From Bacteroidales bacterium (GTDB taxonomy: Bacteria > Bacteroidota > Bacteroidia > Bacteroidales > FEN-979), in contig JAQWBQ010000042.1 in assembly GCA_028706295.1 (NCBI GenBank), forward strand, positions 1 to 32,183: a stretch of 32,183 nt of DNA, given 5' to 3'. Below are positions 1 to 7,064 of this stretch, piece by piece. The translations under genes and the position numbers were made by a program. The notes beneath the pieces are model-generated. The model was given only the letters and a program-made list of their open reading frames with translations. It did not search any database and was not told the DNA's origin. Every line of letters begins with the position of its first letter. The first letter of the stretch is position 1.

Positions 1-622
1 TCTCGATTTTGTTGACCTCATTTTCAGGAACAGCAATCCTTATTAACACCTGGTCGATGCTTACCAGTTCAATCGCTGCACCCGCAAGGCTTAATGATAT
101 CTGCCCGGGTTCGATATTTCTCCGTCCAACGACCCCGCTGATGGGAGCCGATAATTTGCATTTATCAAGATTATTCTTTGCCAGATCGAGTGAAGAGGTT
201 GCCTGTTCGAGGTTCGTTTTCATTTCGACCCATTTTATCTCGGGGAGTGTGCCCTCCTCGTGAACCTGCTTCAAACGGTCGTAAGCATCTTTTGCCTGGT
301 TGTATTTTGCAAGGGCTGTCGAATAAATATTTCTTAAATCGGAACCGTCCAACGTCGCCAGGAGCTGACCTTTTTGTACCGGATCCCCTGCATCGACCTT
401 AACGCTTTCGATCATTCCCGTAACCTGGAAGTTGAGGGGAATGGTCTGTAATGCCTCAACAGTACCGCTGTATTTCAGTTGACTTGCACCGGATGCAGTA
501 ATAACCTGCGCTACCCCTACTTTTATTTTATCAGTAGCCGGTGATTTGAGACTGGGTTCCTGGCTGCATCCTGTTAAAAGAAGGATGAGAAAAGCCAGAT
601 AATAAATGCCATTTATCTTCAT
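1..622 (-). CDS. RND efflux membrane-fusion lipoprotein (HlyD/AcrA family), C-terminus cut by window edge
   Basis: The reading frame opens at an ATG at 622 and runs off the window, leaving 207 visible residues. A lipoprotein signal with lipobox LLTGC (Cys19) is followed by a biotinyl-lipoyl-like half-domain (about residues 50-92, ending VQKGQLLATLDGSD). A helical hairpin region (about 95-155) and the returning lipoyl half (SAPISGVVGRR, from about 158) come next. This is the normal order for periplasmic adaptor subunits of RND tripartite efflux pumps, which bridge the inner-membrane pump and the TolC-like channel. The missing part should hold the beta-barrel and membrane-proximal domains. The gene lies directly downstream of, and on the same strand as, a TetR regulator, with an operator-like palindrome in between. 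The RND permease and outer-membrane channel genes are expected beyond the window. Substrate cannot be told. Confidence 0.9.
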   Translation of the reverse strand, partial: MKINGIYYLAFLILLLTGCSQEPSLKSPATDKIKVGVAQVITASGASQLKYSGTVEALQTIPLNFQVTGMIESVKVDAGDPVQKGQLLATLDGSDLRNIYSTALAKYNQAKDAYDRLKQVHEEGTLPEIKWVEMKTNLEQATSSLDLAKNNLDKCKLSAPISGVVGRRNIEPGQISLSLAGAAIELVSIDQVLIRIAVPENEVNKIE

Positions 623-640
623 GGTTGTTGTTGATTTAAA

Positions 641-662
641 ACATACTAAACGTACGGTATGT
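641..662 (-). promoter_or_regulatory. TetR operator overlapping the -7 box of the efflux gene
   Basis: The 22-bp stretch has inverted ends ACATAC...GTATGT around a central ACGT. Read on the minus strand, positions 654-647 are TACGTTTA, one base from the Bacteroidota -7 consensus TAnnTTTG, placing a start about 18 bases upstream of the ATG at 622. The core (642-661) matches 16 of 20 positions with the palindrome in front of the TetR gene. The inference is that the neighbouring regulator represses the efflux gene here. Confidence 0.65.
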
Positions 663-704
663 TAATGATTTTATTTGTTTTGAAATGATTTTTTTGATTT
701 CTGA

Positions 705-1292
705 TTATCGTTTCAGGAGTAAATAAAATTGATGCATTTGCAATTGAAAAGTCTCAATTGCATCGGAAGGGGAGCTGCGGGCAATGAGATTGGTGGCGAT
801 TCCCACGGCAATACTTAAGAAATTAAGGGCCATGACCTGGGTATCAATATCATTTCGTATTTCGCCGATTTCAACCGCGTGGTCTAGAATATTTTTAATT
901 CGGGTTGTCTCAACACTGAAGAGTTGGACATTGTCGCGGTCATAACCGGGATAGTGTCTGAAAGCATCGATGATAAGCGAAAGATAATTTACAGGGACGA
1001 ATTGCTGGGGTTCAATCCGGATGGCATCAACAATTTGCCTTGCGTGTTCCACATTTTCACGGATAAATTCTGCAAGGGTGATATCCGGTTTCAGATTGCT
1101 CATTGCAGATATTCTCAGATACTTGTCGATAACCGCCTTGAACAATTCCTCTTTATTCAGGAAGTGGTGGTATAAGGCTCCTTTGGTAAATCCGATGGCC
1201 TTACTGATATCGCTGATTGAAACGGCTTCATAACTTTTTGTCAGAAAAAGACTGTAGGCCTGATCGATAATATACTCTTTGGTATCATTCAT
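705..1292 (-). CDS. TetR/AcrR family transcriptional regulator
   Basis: This is a 195-residue protein starting MNDTKEYIIDQAYSLF. Residues about 5-50 form a TetR N-terminal DNA-binding domain, with a helix-turn-helix around SISDISKAIGFTKGALYHHF and the typical FLNKEELF that follows. The rest is a helical ligand-binding and dimerisation domain with no recognisable ligand signature. I chose the ATG at 1292 over a TTG at 1322 because the longer form would run through a perfect palindrome and sit on the promoter. The gene precedes an RND adaptor gene on the same strand, so it is most likely the local, self-regulating repressor of an efflux operon that responds to a toxic compound. Length and domain order are usual for the family. 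Confidence 0.88.
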   Translation of the reverse strand: MNDTKEYIIDQAYSLFLTKSYEAVSISDISKAIGFTKGALYHHFLNKEELFKAVIDKYLRISAMSNLKPDITLAEFIRENVEHARQIVDAIRIEPQQFVPVNYLSLIIDAFRHYPGYDRDNVQLFSVETTRIKNILDHAVEIGEIRNDIDTQVMALNFLSIAVGIATNLIARSSPSDAIETFQLQMHQFYLLLKR

Positions 1293-1299
1293 GTCGATA

Positions 1300-1327
1300 C
1301 ATACTGAACGTTCAGGATGCAAAAATA
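1300..1327 (-). promoter_or_regulatory. Promoter and operator of the TetR gene
   Basis: On the minus strand, 1327-1320 reads TATTTTTG, an exact match to TAnnTTTG, with a T-rich -33 region about 21 bases upstream. Immediately downstream, 1300-1319 (CATACTGAACGTTCAGGATG) is an imperfect palindrome with a perfect 12-bp core, CTGAACGTTCAG, covering the expected transcription start. It closely resembles the site at 642-661. Autoregulation by the TetR protein is the simplest reading. Confidence 0.65.
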
Positions 1328-1433
1328 CATCATTTTTTCCAATCTCAGAAAAAAAATTACGTTACATCAAAATTTCGTGAAAATTGCCCTGGTTATCTGA
1401 TGGTTTGTCCAGAGATATGCCATCAAATCCGTA

Positions 1434-1643
1434 TCAACGTGTTGCGTACCGCAATCGGACTTCCCTTTCCCGGTGTTTGTCCTTTATGAAAACAATCGTC
1501 CGTCCGTCGTCGAGCAAGACCGGGTATTTATCTTCGAGAGAGCCTGCCCGCAATTTTTCTTTTGGCACCGAAATGGGATGGTTTGAAACCTTCAGCCTGT
1601 TATCCACGATATCGGCATTAGAAATATGTCGGTGATTTTTCAT
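1434..1643 (-). CDS. Small hypothetical protein
   Basis: This is a 69-residue frame starting MKNHRHISNADIVDNRLKV, between the TetR and preA genes in an otherwise empty interval. It is charged and soluble-looking, with no signal peptide, membrane segment or cysteine. The stretch YPVLLDDGRTIVFIKD reads like beta strands of a small folded domain. I recognise no family. Protein-like composition, an ATG start and lack of a competing gene support it, but it may be a chance frame. The rest of 1328-1752 shows no further gene or clear RNA. Confidence 0.45.
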   Translation of the reverse strand: MKNHRHISNADIVDNRLKVSNHPISVPKEKLRAGSLEDKYPVLLDDGRTIVFIKDKHREREVRLRYATR

Positions 1644-1752
1644 GGTAGCCGGTATTACATTAGTCGGTTAAAAGTAAGCCGGATTGGAAGAAAAAAACAA
1701 ATCTGTGCGGCTATTTTATGAACAGATGGTGGTAATAACTTTTTTGGGGTGA

Positions 1753-2955
1753 TCATCGTTCAATCATAGAAATGCATCCTGATGCAGGACATACGATTTT
1801 ACACAGATTGCAGCCGACACAATCCTCTTCTTTAATATTATAGGTGTTGTATGGCAATCCCTTTTCTAAAACGATGGCCTGATGGGATGTATCCTCGCAG
1901 GTTATATAACACAGACCACAATGGATACACAGGTCCTGGTTTATGGAGGCCACCACCTTGTAATTCAGATTGAGTTCTTCCCACCGGGTGATCTTCGGGA
2001 CCGACAATCCCCTGAAATCAGAGATCTGCTGATATCCTTTTTCATTCATCCAATCATCAAGTCCTTCGCAGAGATCTTCAATGATTCTGAATCCCCCCAG
2101 CATGGCTGCTGTACAAATCTGAACGCTGGAGGCCCCGAGCAGGAAAAACTCAACGGCATCACGCCAGGTAGAAATGCCACCGATACCCGACAGCGGAAGA
2201 TGACTCGTAACCGGATCCTGTGCCAGCGTTGTGAGGAATTTCAGGGCAACGGGTTTCACGGCCGGGCCGCAATATCCGCCAAATGTTGAACATCCGCTTA
2301 CACCCGGGTTAGGAACCAGGGTTTCGAGGTCGATGCCCGTAACCGACTGGATGGTATTGATCAAAGAGATCCCGCCGGACCCTGCTTCGGCAACCGCTCT
2401 TCCTACGGGGACAACGGAATGAACGTTGGGAGTGAGTTTTGTGATCACGGGAATTTCAGCCACTTCCATAACCCATTCAACAATCATGCGTGCGATTTCA
2501 GGATCCTGACCAACGGCGGCGCCCATACCCCGTTCGACCATACCGTGCGGGCAGCCAAAATTCAGTTCCAGTCCGTGTGCTCCTGTATCCTGAGTTCTTT
2601 TCACCAGGTCATGCCAGCTTTCCCTGTGGTTGTCGGCCATAAGCGAAACCACCATGGCACGGTCAGGGAACAATTTCAGCACTTCTTTGATTTCAGCAAG
2701 GTTAATTTCGACCGGACGGTCAGAGATCAGTTCGATATTGTTAATCCCGGCTATTTTTCTGCCACTGTAATTCAGACTGGAATACCTGGATGAAACATTC
2801 CGGACCGGTGCTCCAATGGTCTTCCACACGACTCCTCCCCAGCCAGCCTCAAAAGCCCGCAGAACATTGATCTTTTTATCGGTCGGAGGTCCGGAAGCGA
2901 GCCAGAAGGGGTTCGGTGATTTAATACCCAGAAAATTGATACTAAGATCTGCCAT
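1753..2955 (-). CDS. preA: NAD-dependent dihydropyrimidine dehydrogenase subunit PreA
   Basis: This 400-residue cytoplasmic protein reduces uracil or thymine to the 5,6-dihydro form with electrons from the PreT partner. Residues 1-320 form a dihydroorotate-dehydrogenase-type FMN barrel (LGIKSPNPFWLASGPPTD near the start). The substrate loop LNFGCPHGMVERGMG keeps the Asn and Cys (Cys135) that correspond to the pyrimidine-binding Asn and catalytic Cys671 of mammalian DPD. Residues about 340-398 form a two-cluster ferredoxin (CIHCGLCYITC and CVGCNLCKIVC). It follows the preT gene by 7 bases, so the two are almost certainly one operon. No dihydropyrimidinase or ureidopropionase gene is in view. 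A role in pyrimidine reduction is from family knowledge. Confidence 0.9.
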   Translation of the reverse strand: MADLSINFLGIKSPNPFWLASGPPTDKKINVLRAFEAGWGGVVWKTIGAPVRNVSSRYSSLNYSGRKIAGINNIELISDRPVEINLAEIKEVLKLFPDRAMVVSLMADNHRESWHDLVKRTQDTGAHGLELNFGCPHGMVERGMGAAVGQDPEIARMIVEWVMEVAEIPVITKLTPNVHSVVPVGRAVAEAGSGGISLINTIQSVTGIDLETLVPNPGVSGCSTFGGYCGPAVKPVALKFLTTLAQDPVTSHLPLSGIGGISTWRDAVEFFLLGASSVQICTAAMLGGFRIIEDLCEGLDDWMNEKGYQQISDFRGLSVPKITRWEELNLNYKVVASINQDLCIHCGLCYITCEDTSHQAIVLEKGLPYNTYNIKEEDCVGCNLCKIVCPASGCISMIER

Positions 2956-2962
2956 ATGTTTA

Positions 2963-4306
2963 TTAGTTTTTCTTGAGATACGTTAAAATTGTCATAGCTG
3001 CCTCCTTTCCGTGCTGTACGGCATGCACAACTTCTTTTCCCCCGTTCACCACATCGCCTCCCGCGAAAACTCCGGGTATGCTGGTCTCAAATCCCGGGCC
3101 GGTAAGGATCCTGCCATGAATGTTCTGAAGCGATGATTTCCCGATCCAATCGGTATACGGCACCTGTCCTGTTGCCTTGATGACCATATCGGCTTCAATG
3201 GAGAAGGTCTCCCCCGTGATGACAGGTTTCGGACGGTTGTCATCATCCTGATCCTCAAGTTTGATCCGGTCGCAGATCAGGCTTGTAACCTTTCCTTCCT
3301 TCCCCAAAATCTCCCGGGGACTGGCAAGCCACTGAACCCGGCAACCATCCAGCCTGGCAAGATTCAGCTCCCGGTCGGAACAAGGTTTTTCCTGAACGGA
3401 TCTGCGGTACACCAGCGTAACTTCATCGGCCCCCAATCGCCTGGCCTGGGTTGCGGCATCAATAGCCGTCATTCCCATCCCAATTACGACCACTTTATTT
3501 CCTACGGGCACTTTACTGAATTCTCCCGTTCTGATCCTGCTGATAAAGCCAATGGCATCAATCACTCCATCGAGATGTTCGCCGGGAATTCCCAAAGGAC
3601 GCGTTTTCCCAAGACCGATGCTAAGGAATACCGCATCAAAACCGGCTGTAAGATCTTCAAGAAAGAAATCACGGCCCAGTTCTTTCCCGAGTTGAAGCCC
3701 GATTCCTCCAACGGAAAGAATGTAATCAACTTCATCCCGGCACGATTCCGGAGTGACCTTATAGGCTGCGATCCCATAAGTCAGAAGACCACCCGGCCGT
3801 TTTTCCTTTTCAAAAATGGTCACGCGTACGCCCTGCACGGCTAAAGAATGAGCGCAGGCAAGTCCTGCAGGACCCGATCCCACCACGGCGACTTTTTTAT
3901 CAATAAAGCTATTGGGATTAAACAAGTTCCATTTCTCCTTCAATGCTTTTTCTGTTGAAAACCTTTGCAATCTGGCAATTGGCACGGGACGTTCTTTCTG
4001 AAGCTGATGCACGCATACGCCTTCACAGAGCCGCTCAACCGGACATACCTTTGAACATGCTAATCCCAGAATATTTGAGGTAAAAACAGTCCGGGCCGAT
4101 CCCTTGATATTCCCGGTCACAATCTGACGGATGAACTTAGGAATATCAATGTGTGTCGGACAAAACCGGGCACATGGGGCATCATAGCAATTAAGACAAC
4201 GGCTTGCTTCCATAATCGCCGCATCAGCACACCGGAAGGGAGGATTGATGTCGGAAAAATTCCTTGACAATTCTTCTTTTGACAGACGGTGACTTTGTAC
4301 AGACAT
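2963..4306 (-). CDS. preT: NAD-dependent dihydropyrimidine dehydrogenase subunit PreT
   Basis: This 447-residue FAD and iron-sulfur subunit takes electrons from NADH and passes them to PreA. The N-terminal domain carries the DPD/GltD-type cysteine sets CLNCYDAPCARFC (Cys37, 40, 45, 49) and CSKVCPVERLCEGVC (Cys84, 88, 94, 98), which hold two [4Fe-4S] clusters. The FAD-binding Rossmann motif VAVVGSGPAGLAC lies at 139-151. The second, NAD-binding Rossmann motif VVVIGMGMTAIDAA is at 271-284, and a closing FAD motif (FAGGDVVNG) is near 411-419. It is the first gene of a two-gene operon with preA. GltD-like small subunits of glutamate synthase share this fold; the adjacent preA settles the call. 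Confidence 0.9.
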   Translation of the reverse strand: MSVQSHRLSKEELSRNFSDINPPFRCADAAIMEASRCLNCYDAPCARFCPTHIDIPKFIRQIVTGNIKGSARTVFTSNILGLACSKVCPVERLCEGVCVHQLQKERPVPIARLQRFSTEKALKEKWNLFNPNSFIDKKVAVVGSGPAGLACAHSLAVQGVRVTIFEKEKRPGGLLTYGIAAYKVTPESCRDEVDYILSVGGIGLQLGKELGRDFFLEDLTAGFDAVFLSIGLGKTRPLGIPGEHLDGVIDAIGFISRIRTGEFSKVPVGNKVVVIGMGMTAIDAATQARRLGADEVTLVYRRSVQEKPCSDRELNLARLDGCRVQWLASPREILGKEGKVTSLICDRIKLEDQDDDNRPKPVITGETFSIEADMVIKATGQVPYTDWIGKSSLQNIHGRILTGPGFETSIPGVFAGGDVVNGGKEVVHAVQHGKEAAMTILTYLKKN

Positions 4307-4477
4307 GTTTGATGGTTTTACTGGATGAACCTGTTTCTATGGTTTTAACAGATATAACAGACCTGATAAAAATAGCTTTTCAATAATGCAACCATTCAAA
4401 ATTATAAATTCATCCGGATATTTCACCGATTCCCTTCAGGTATTCACCGGATCATTGCTTCAGACTATCGATAAAAC

Positions 4478-4509
4478 TTTTACAACTAATAACATCCGAT
4501 TTAAATTTG
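4478..4509 (+). promoter_or_regulatory. Bacteroidota-type promoter for the secreted repeat protein
   Basis: TAAATTTG at 4502-4509 is an exact TAnnTTTG -7 match, with TTTT at 4478-4481 twenty bases upstream in the -33 position. The expected start is about 20 bases before the ATG at 4537. The interval 4307-4536 also holds the divergent preT promoter, for which I see no clear box. Confidence 0.5.
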
Positions 4510-4536
4510 TTGCATCAATCAAAAACAAAACAGCAA

Positions 4537-4926
4537 ATGAAAACAATCATCAACATCCCGGCTCTGATCTTAAGCGCATTATTTCTTTTCCTGACCGGAA
4601 CGAAGATGGCCACGGCCGAAGGGTTATCAAGAGACCTTAACCGTGAATCGGAAATCATCACAATTGGCATTCTGGCCCCGGTAACACCTTCAGAAGCTTA
4701 TTTCGAGGAAGTATCGGCAGCGTTTGATTGCAGCTCATTGGTAGGCCTGCTTACGCCGGAAATGCCCGCTTCCGCTTCCTTTGAAGATATCCCGGATGAA
4801 ACCCCGATGTTTAATGACCTTGCTCCGGTAATTCCGCAGGAAGCGAGCTTCGAAGAAATTCCTTCGACGATTGACATCGATAACCAGTTGCTTGCACCAG
4901 TCACACCCCGTTTTGCCGAATTCTGA
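4537..4926 (+). CDS. Small secreted protein with four P-x-x-P-x-x-A-x-F-E-type repeats
   Basis: The 129-residue protein has an N-terminal signal peptide (hydrophobic residues 7-20, probable cleavage near ATA-EG). I chose the ATG at 4537 over an upstream in-frame TTG at 4507 because it gives a normal signal peptide and sits behind a promoter. The mature part has four imperfect copies of one motif at about 25-residue spacing: LAPVTPSEAYFEEV (46-59), LTPEMPASASFEDI (72-85), LAPVIPQEASFEEI (95-108) and a final short LAPVTPRFAEF (119-129) that ends the protein. The linkers are acidic and polar. I do not recognise the family or function. A single Cys lies at position 65. The gene is followed by a strong terminator, so it is probably transcribed alone. 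Confidence 0.8.
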   Translation: MKTIINIPALILSALFLFLTGTKMATAEGLSRDLNRESEIITIGILAPVTPSEAYFEEVSAAFDCSSLVGLLTPEMPASASFEDIPDETPMFNDLAPVIPQEASFEEIPSTIDIDNQLLAPVTPRFAEF

Positions 4927-4958
4927 TACCCTCAATATATAATTCCCACTATTTTCCG

Positions 4959-4995
4959 GAAGGCTGTCTTCAAATTTTTAGACAGCCTTCTTTTT
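4959..4995 (+). terminator. Rho-independent terminator
   Basis: An 11-bp perfect stem, GAAGGCTGTCT (4959-4969) with AGACAGCCTTC (4980-4990), encloses a 10-base loop and is followed by TTTTT (4991-4995). It closes the transcript of the secreted repeat-protein gene. Confidence 0.85.
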
Positions 4996-5007
4996 AACAA
5001 GATTTTC

Positions 5008-5038
5008 TTGACAATGAACGCATTTTGAAGTATATTGC
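5008..5038 (+). promoter_or_regulatory. Promoter of the small lipoprotein gene
   Basis: TTGACA (5008-5013) and TATATT (5031-5036) are 17 bases apart, and TATATTGC (5031-5038) also resembles the Bacteroidota TAnnTTTG box. It sits 20 bases upstream of the ATG at 5058, just after a terminator. Confidence 0.5.
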
Positions 5039-5057
5039 GTAATAAAAAAACAGGTTT

Positions 5058-5609
5058 ATGAAGACACGCATGATAGTTTCCGTTTTGACCGTTGGAATTG
5101 TCTCCGCGGTTCTATTGTTTTCCTGCTCTAAAATCAGCGAACTGGCCTCCGTCGACATCACCTATTCACTGCCCAGGACGAACTTCACATACACCCCATC
5201 TACGCTGAAATCAAGTGAAGAGATCATGTACCAGGAATTTGTAAAAATCAATGTGGACAGTTTGCTTAGCGCAAATGGAATCTCCAGCGGTTCTGTCGAA
5301 GATCCCAGTTTCACCAAATTCTCCATCACGATTACCCTTCCGGCCGATGCAAATTTTGCCTGGCTTCAGTCAGCCCGTGCAGTGGTTGCCGACAATGCCA
5401 ACTACACTTCTGCAGTTCAGATCGGAAGTGTAATCAATGCCGGTGGAACCGGAAAGACGGTGGTTCTTACTGTAAATAGCGACAAGATCCCCTTTACAAA
5501 CCAGGGTTTTTATCTCCGGATCTACGCCACACTGACCGGACCGGTACCCTACACATGGATTCAAATGTATTTTGATTCCGAGCTGAAAATGACGCTGAAA
5601 CCCTTATAA
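5058..5609 (+). CDS. Small hypothetical lipoprotein
   Basis: The 183-residue protein has a type II signal peptide with lipobox LLFSC (Cys23), so it should be lipid-anchored in the envelope. The mature part is rich in Thr, Ser and Val and has alternating hydrophobic patterns (FTKFSITITLPADANFAWL, TGKTVVLTVNSDKIPF). That suggests a beta-sandwich of about 150 residues. I recognise no named family. It has its own promoter, and 240 bases separate it from the next gene, so there is no clear operon. Many Bacteroidota envelope lipoproteins of this size have no known function. Confidence 0.8.
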   Translation: MKTRMIVSVLTVGIVSAVLLFSCSKISELASVDITYSLPRTNFTYTPSTLKSSEEIMYQEFVKINVDSLLSANGISSGSVEDPSFTKFSITITLPADANFAWLQSARAVVADNANYTSAVQIGSVINAGGTGKTVVLTVNSDKIPFTNQGFYLRIYATLTGPVPYTWIQMYFDSELKMTLKPL

Positions 5610-5794
5610 TTGCGGGTATTTACTGGATTTGACCGGGCAATTCTTACCAGATGGAAGGTTTGATAGTGATGCTTGGTTTTTAAAATCAGCACCGGATTTG
5701 TTGAATCTCATCTTGTAGAACGGATCAAGGAAATCACCGGAATTCTTGTTATTTTGTTTTGGGCTGACTTAATCAGGCCCCCGCTAAATGCATG

Positions 5795-5828
5795 TTTTAC
5801 CATGTGTCGTGAAGATTTTGTAATTTTG
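5795..5828 (+). promoter_or_regulatory. Probable promoter at the head of the propeller gene cluster
   Basis: TAATTTTG (5821-5828) matches TAnnTTTG exactly, with TTTT at 5795-5798 upstream. It predicts a start about 15 bases before the ATG at 5850. The rest of 5610-5849 shows no gene. An in-frame extension back to 5673 exists but would place the signal peptide 60 residues into the protein. Confidence 0.45.
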
Positions 5829-5849
5829 AAGGATCAAAAACAATTGGTT

Positions 5850-7064
5850 ATGTGGAAAATCGGATCCCTCCTATTCTTATGCCTGCTGGTTTCGGGCATC
5901 ATATTCGGGCAGGAAACTGCGCAATGGCGCGGGCCTAATCGCGACGGTATCTATCCCGGTACCGGTTTATTGAAAAGCTGGCCTGAATCGGGGCCTAAAC
6001 TACTCTGGCATTTCGATGAACTCGGAGAAGGACACGCTTCAGCCGCTATCTCCGGGAACAGTGTTTATACGACCGGGGAGATCAACGGAATAGGATATCT
6101 GTTTTCATTTGACCTGGATGGGAAGTTGAAATGGAAAGTACCCTATGGGGAAGAGTGGACCGAAAGCTGGCCCGGGGCCAGGAGTACGCCCATGATCGTT
6201 GATGGGAAAATTTATTTGCTAAGCGGGATGGGAAAGTTGGTTTGCCGGAGCGCCGACAATGGAAATCTCATCTGGACGGTGGATGTTTTAAAAGAGTACG
6301 ACGGACCAAATATCAGATGGGGTATTACCGAAAATCTGTTAATTGACGGAAACAAGTTGTTTTGTACCGTTGGGGGGAAGGTCAACAACATCGTCGCCCT
6401 CGATAAAAATTCCGGGAAGTTAATCTGGAAGAGTCCCGCGAAGGGAGAAGAGAGCGCTTACTGTTCTCCGGCCCTGATCAGGCATTCAGGCCGGAAATTT
6501 CTTGTAACCCATACAGCCGGTTCCATTTTGGGTCTTGATGCTGAAACAGGCCGGTTAATCTGGAGTGTTGATCAGCCCAATAAGTATTCAGTTCATGCCA
6601 ATACACCCTTTTACCACGATGGACATATTTATTGTGTATCGGGATATGGGAAAGGTGGAGTCATGCTGAGACTTTCGCCCGACGGAAACTCCGTACAGGA
6701 AATCTGGCGAAACACTTCACTGGATAACCGAATGGGCGGATTCGTTTTCATGAATGGTAAGATTTTCGGTTCTGATGACTCCAACAAGGCCTGGTTCTGC
6801 GTTGACTGGAAAACAGGCGTGGATATGTACAGTGATAAAATCACGGGTCGTGGTAATATCATTGCGGCCGACGGAATGCTTTATTTATACGGCGAGAACG
6901 GGGAAGTTGTATTGGCAAAACCGGGTCCGAACGATTTTAAAAAGATAAGTTCTTTCAAGGTACCTTACGGTGAAGCACAACATTGGGCCCATCTGGTCAT
7001 CCACAATGGCAGGCTCTATGTCCGTCATGGAAACGCGTTAATGGTTTATGATATTTCACAATGA
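5850..7064 (+). CDS. Secreted PQQ-like beta-propeller protein (paralog 1 of 3)
   Basis: The 404-residue protein begins with a signal peptide (MWKIGSLLFLCLLVSGIIFG) and the subfamily opening motif AQWRGPNRDGIYPGTGLL, then SWPESGPKLLW. PQQ-like repeats follow, with blade-closing patterns such as LDKNSGKLIWK and LDAETGRLIWS. It ends LYVRHGNALMVYDI, a signature shared with the next two genes. I chose the start at 5850 because it gives an immediate signal peptide. At about 400 residues, without heme motifs, it is shorter than quinoprotein dehydrogenases, so actual PQQ binding is doubtful; the fold often serves as scaffold, carrier or sensor. Its stop overlaps the next start (ATGA), showing translational coupling. 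Location should be the periplasm or the cell surface. Confidence 0.85.
   Translation: MWKIGSLLFLCLLVSGIIFGQETAQWRGPNRDGIYPGTGLLKSWPESGPKLLWHFDELGEGHASAAISGNSVYTTGEINGIGYLFSFDLDGKLKWKVPYGEEWTESWPGARSTPMIVDGKIYLLSGMGKLVCRSADNGNLIWTVDVLKEYDGPNIRWGITENLLIDGNKLFCTVGGKVNNIVALDKNSGKLIWKSPAKGEESAYCSPALIRHSGRKFLVTHTAGSILGLDAETGRLIWSVDQPNKYSVHANTPFYHDGHIYCVSGYGKGGVMLRLSPDGNSVQEIWRNTSLDNRMGGFVFMNGKIFGSDDSNKAWFCVDWKTGVDMYSDKITGRGNIIAADGMLYLYGENGEVVLAKPGPNDFKKISSFKVPYGEAQHWAHLVIHNGRLYVRHGNALMVYDISQ

Noticed and set aside
740-761. Perfect 8-bp hairpin GCAATTGA/TCAATTGC
   Set aside because: It lies inside the TetR coding end, has no T-run after it, and is explained by codons there.
1293-1322. TetR start at the upstream TTG (1322)
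   Set aside because: It would translate through the palindromic operator next to the promoter; the ATG at 1292 gives the standard TetR N-terminus.
5617-5643. AATTGC...GCAATT inverted repeat after the small lipoprotein gene
   Set aside because: The stem is only about six bases with a long loop and no T-run, so it does not support a terminator call.
5610-5849. N-terminal extension of the first propeller back to 5673
   Set aside because: The extension has no signal peptide, overlaps a probable promoter box at 5821-5828, and would bury the real signal peptide 60 residues inside.
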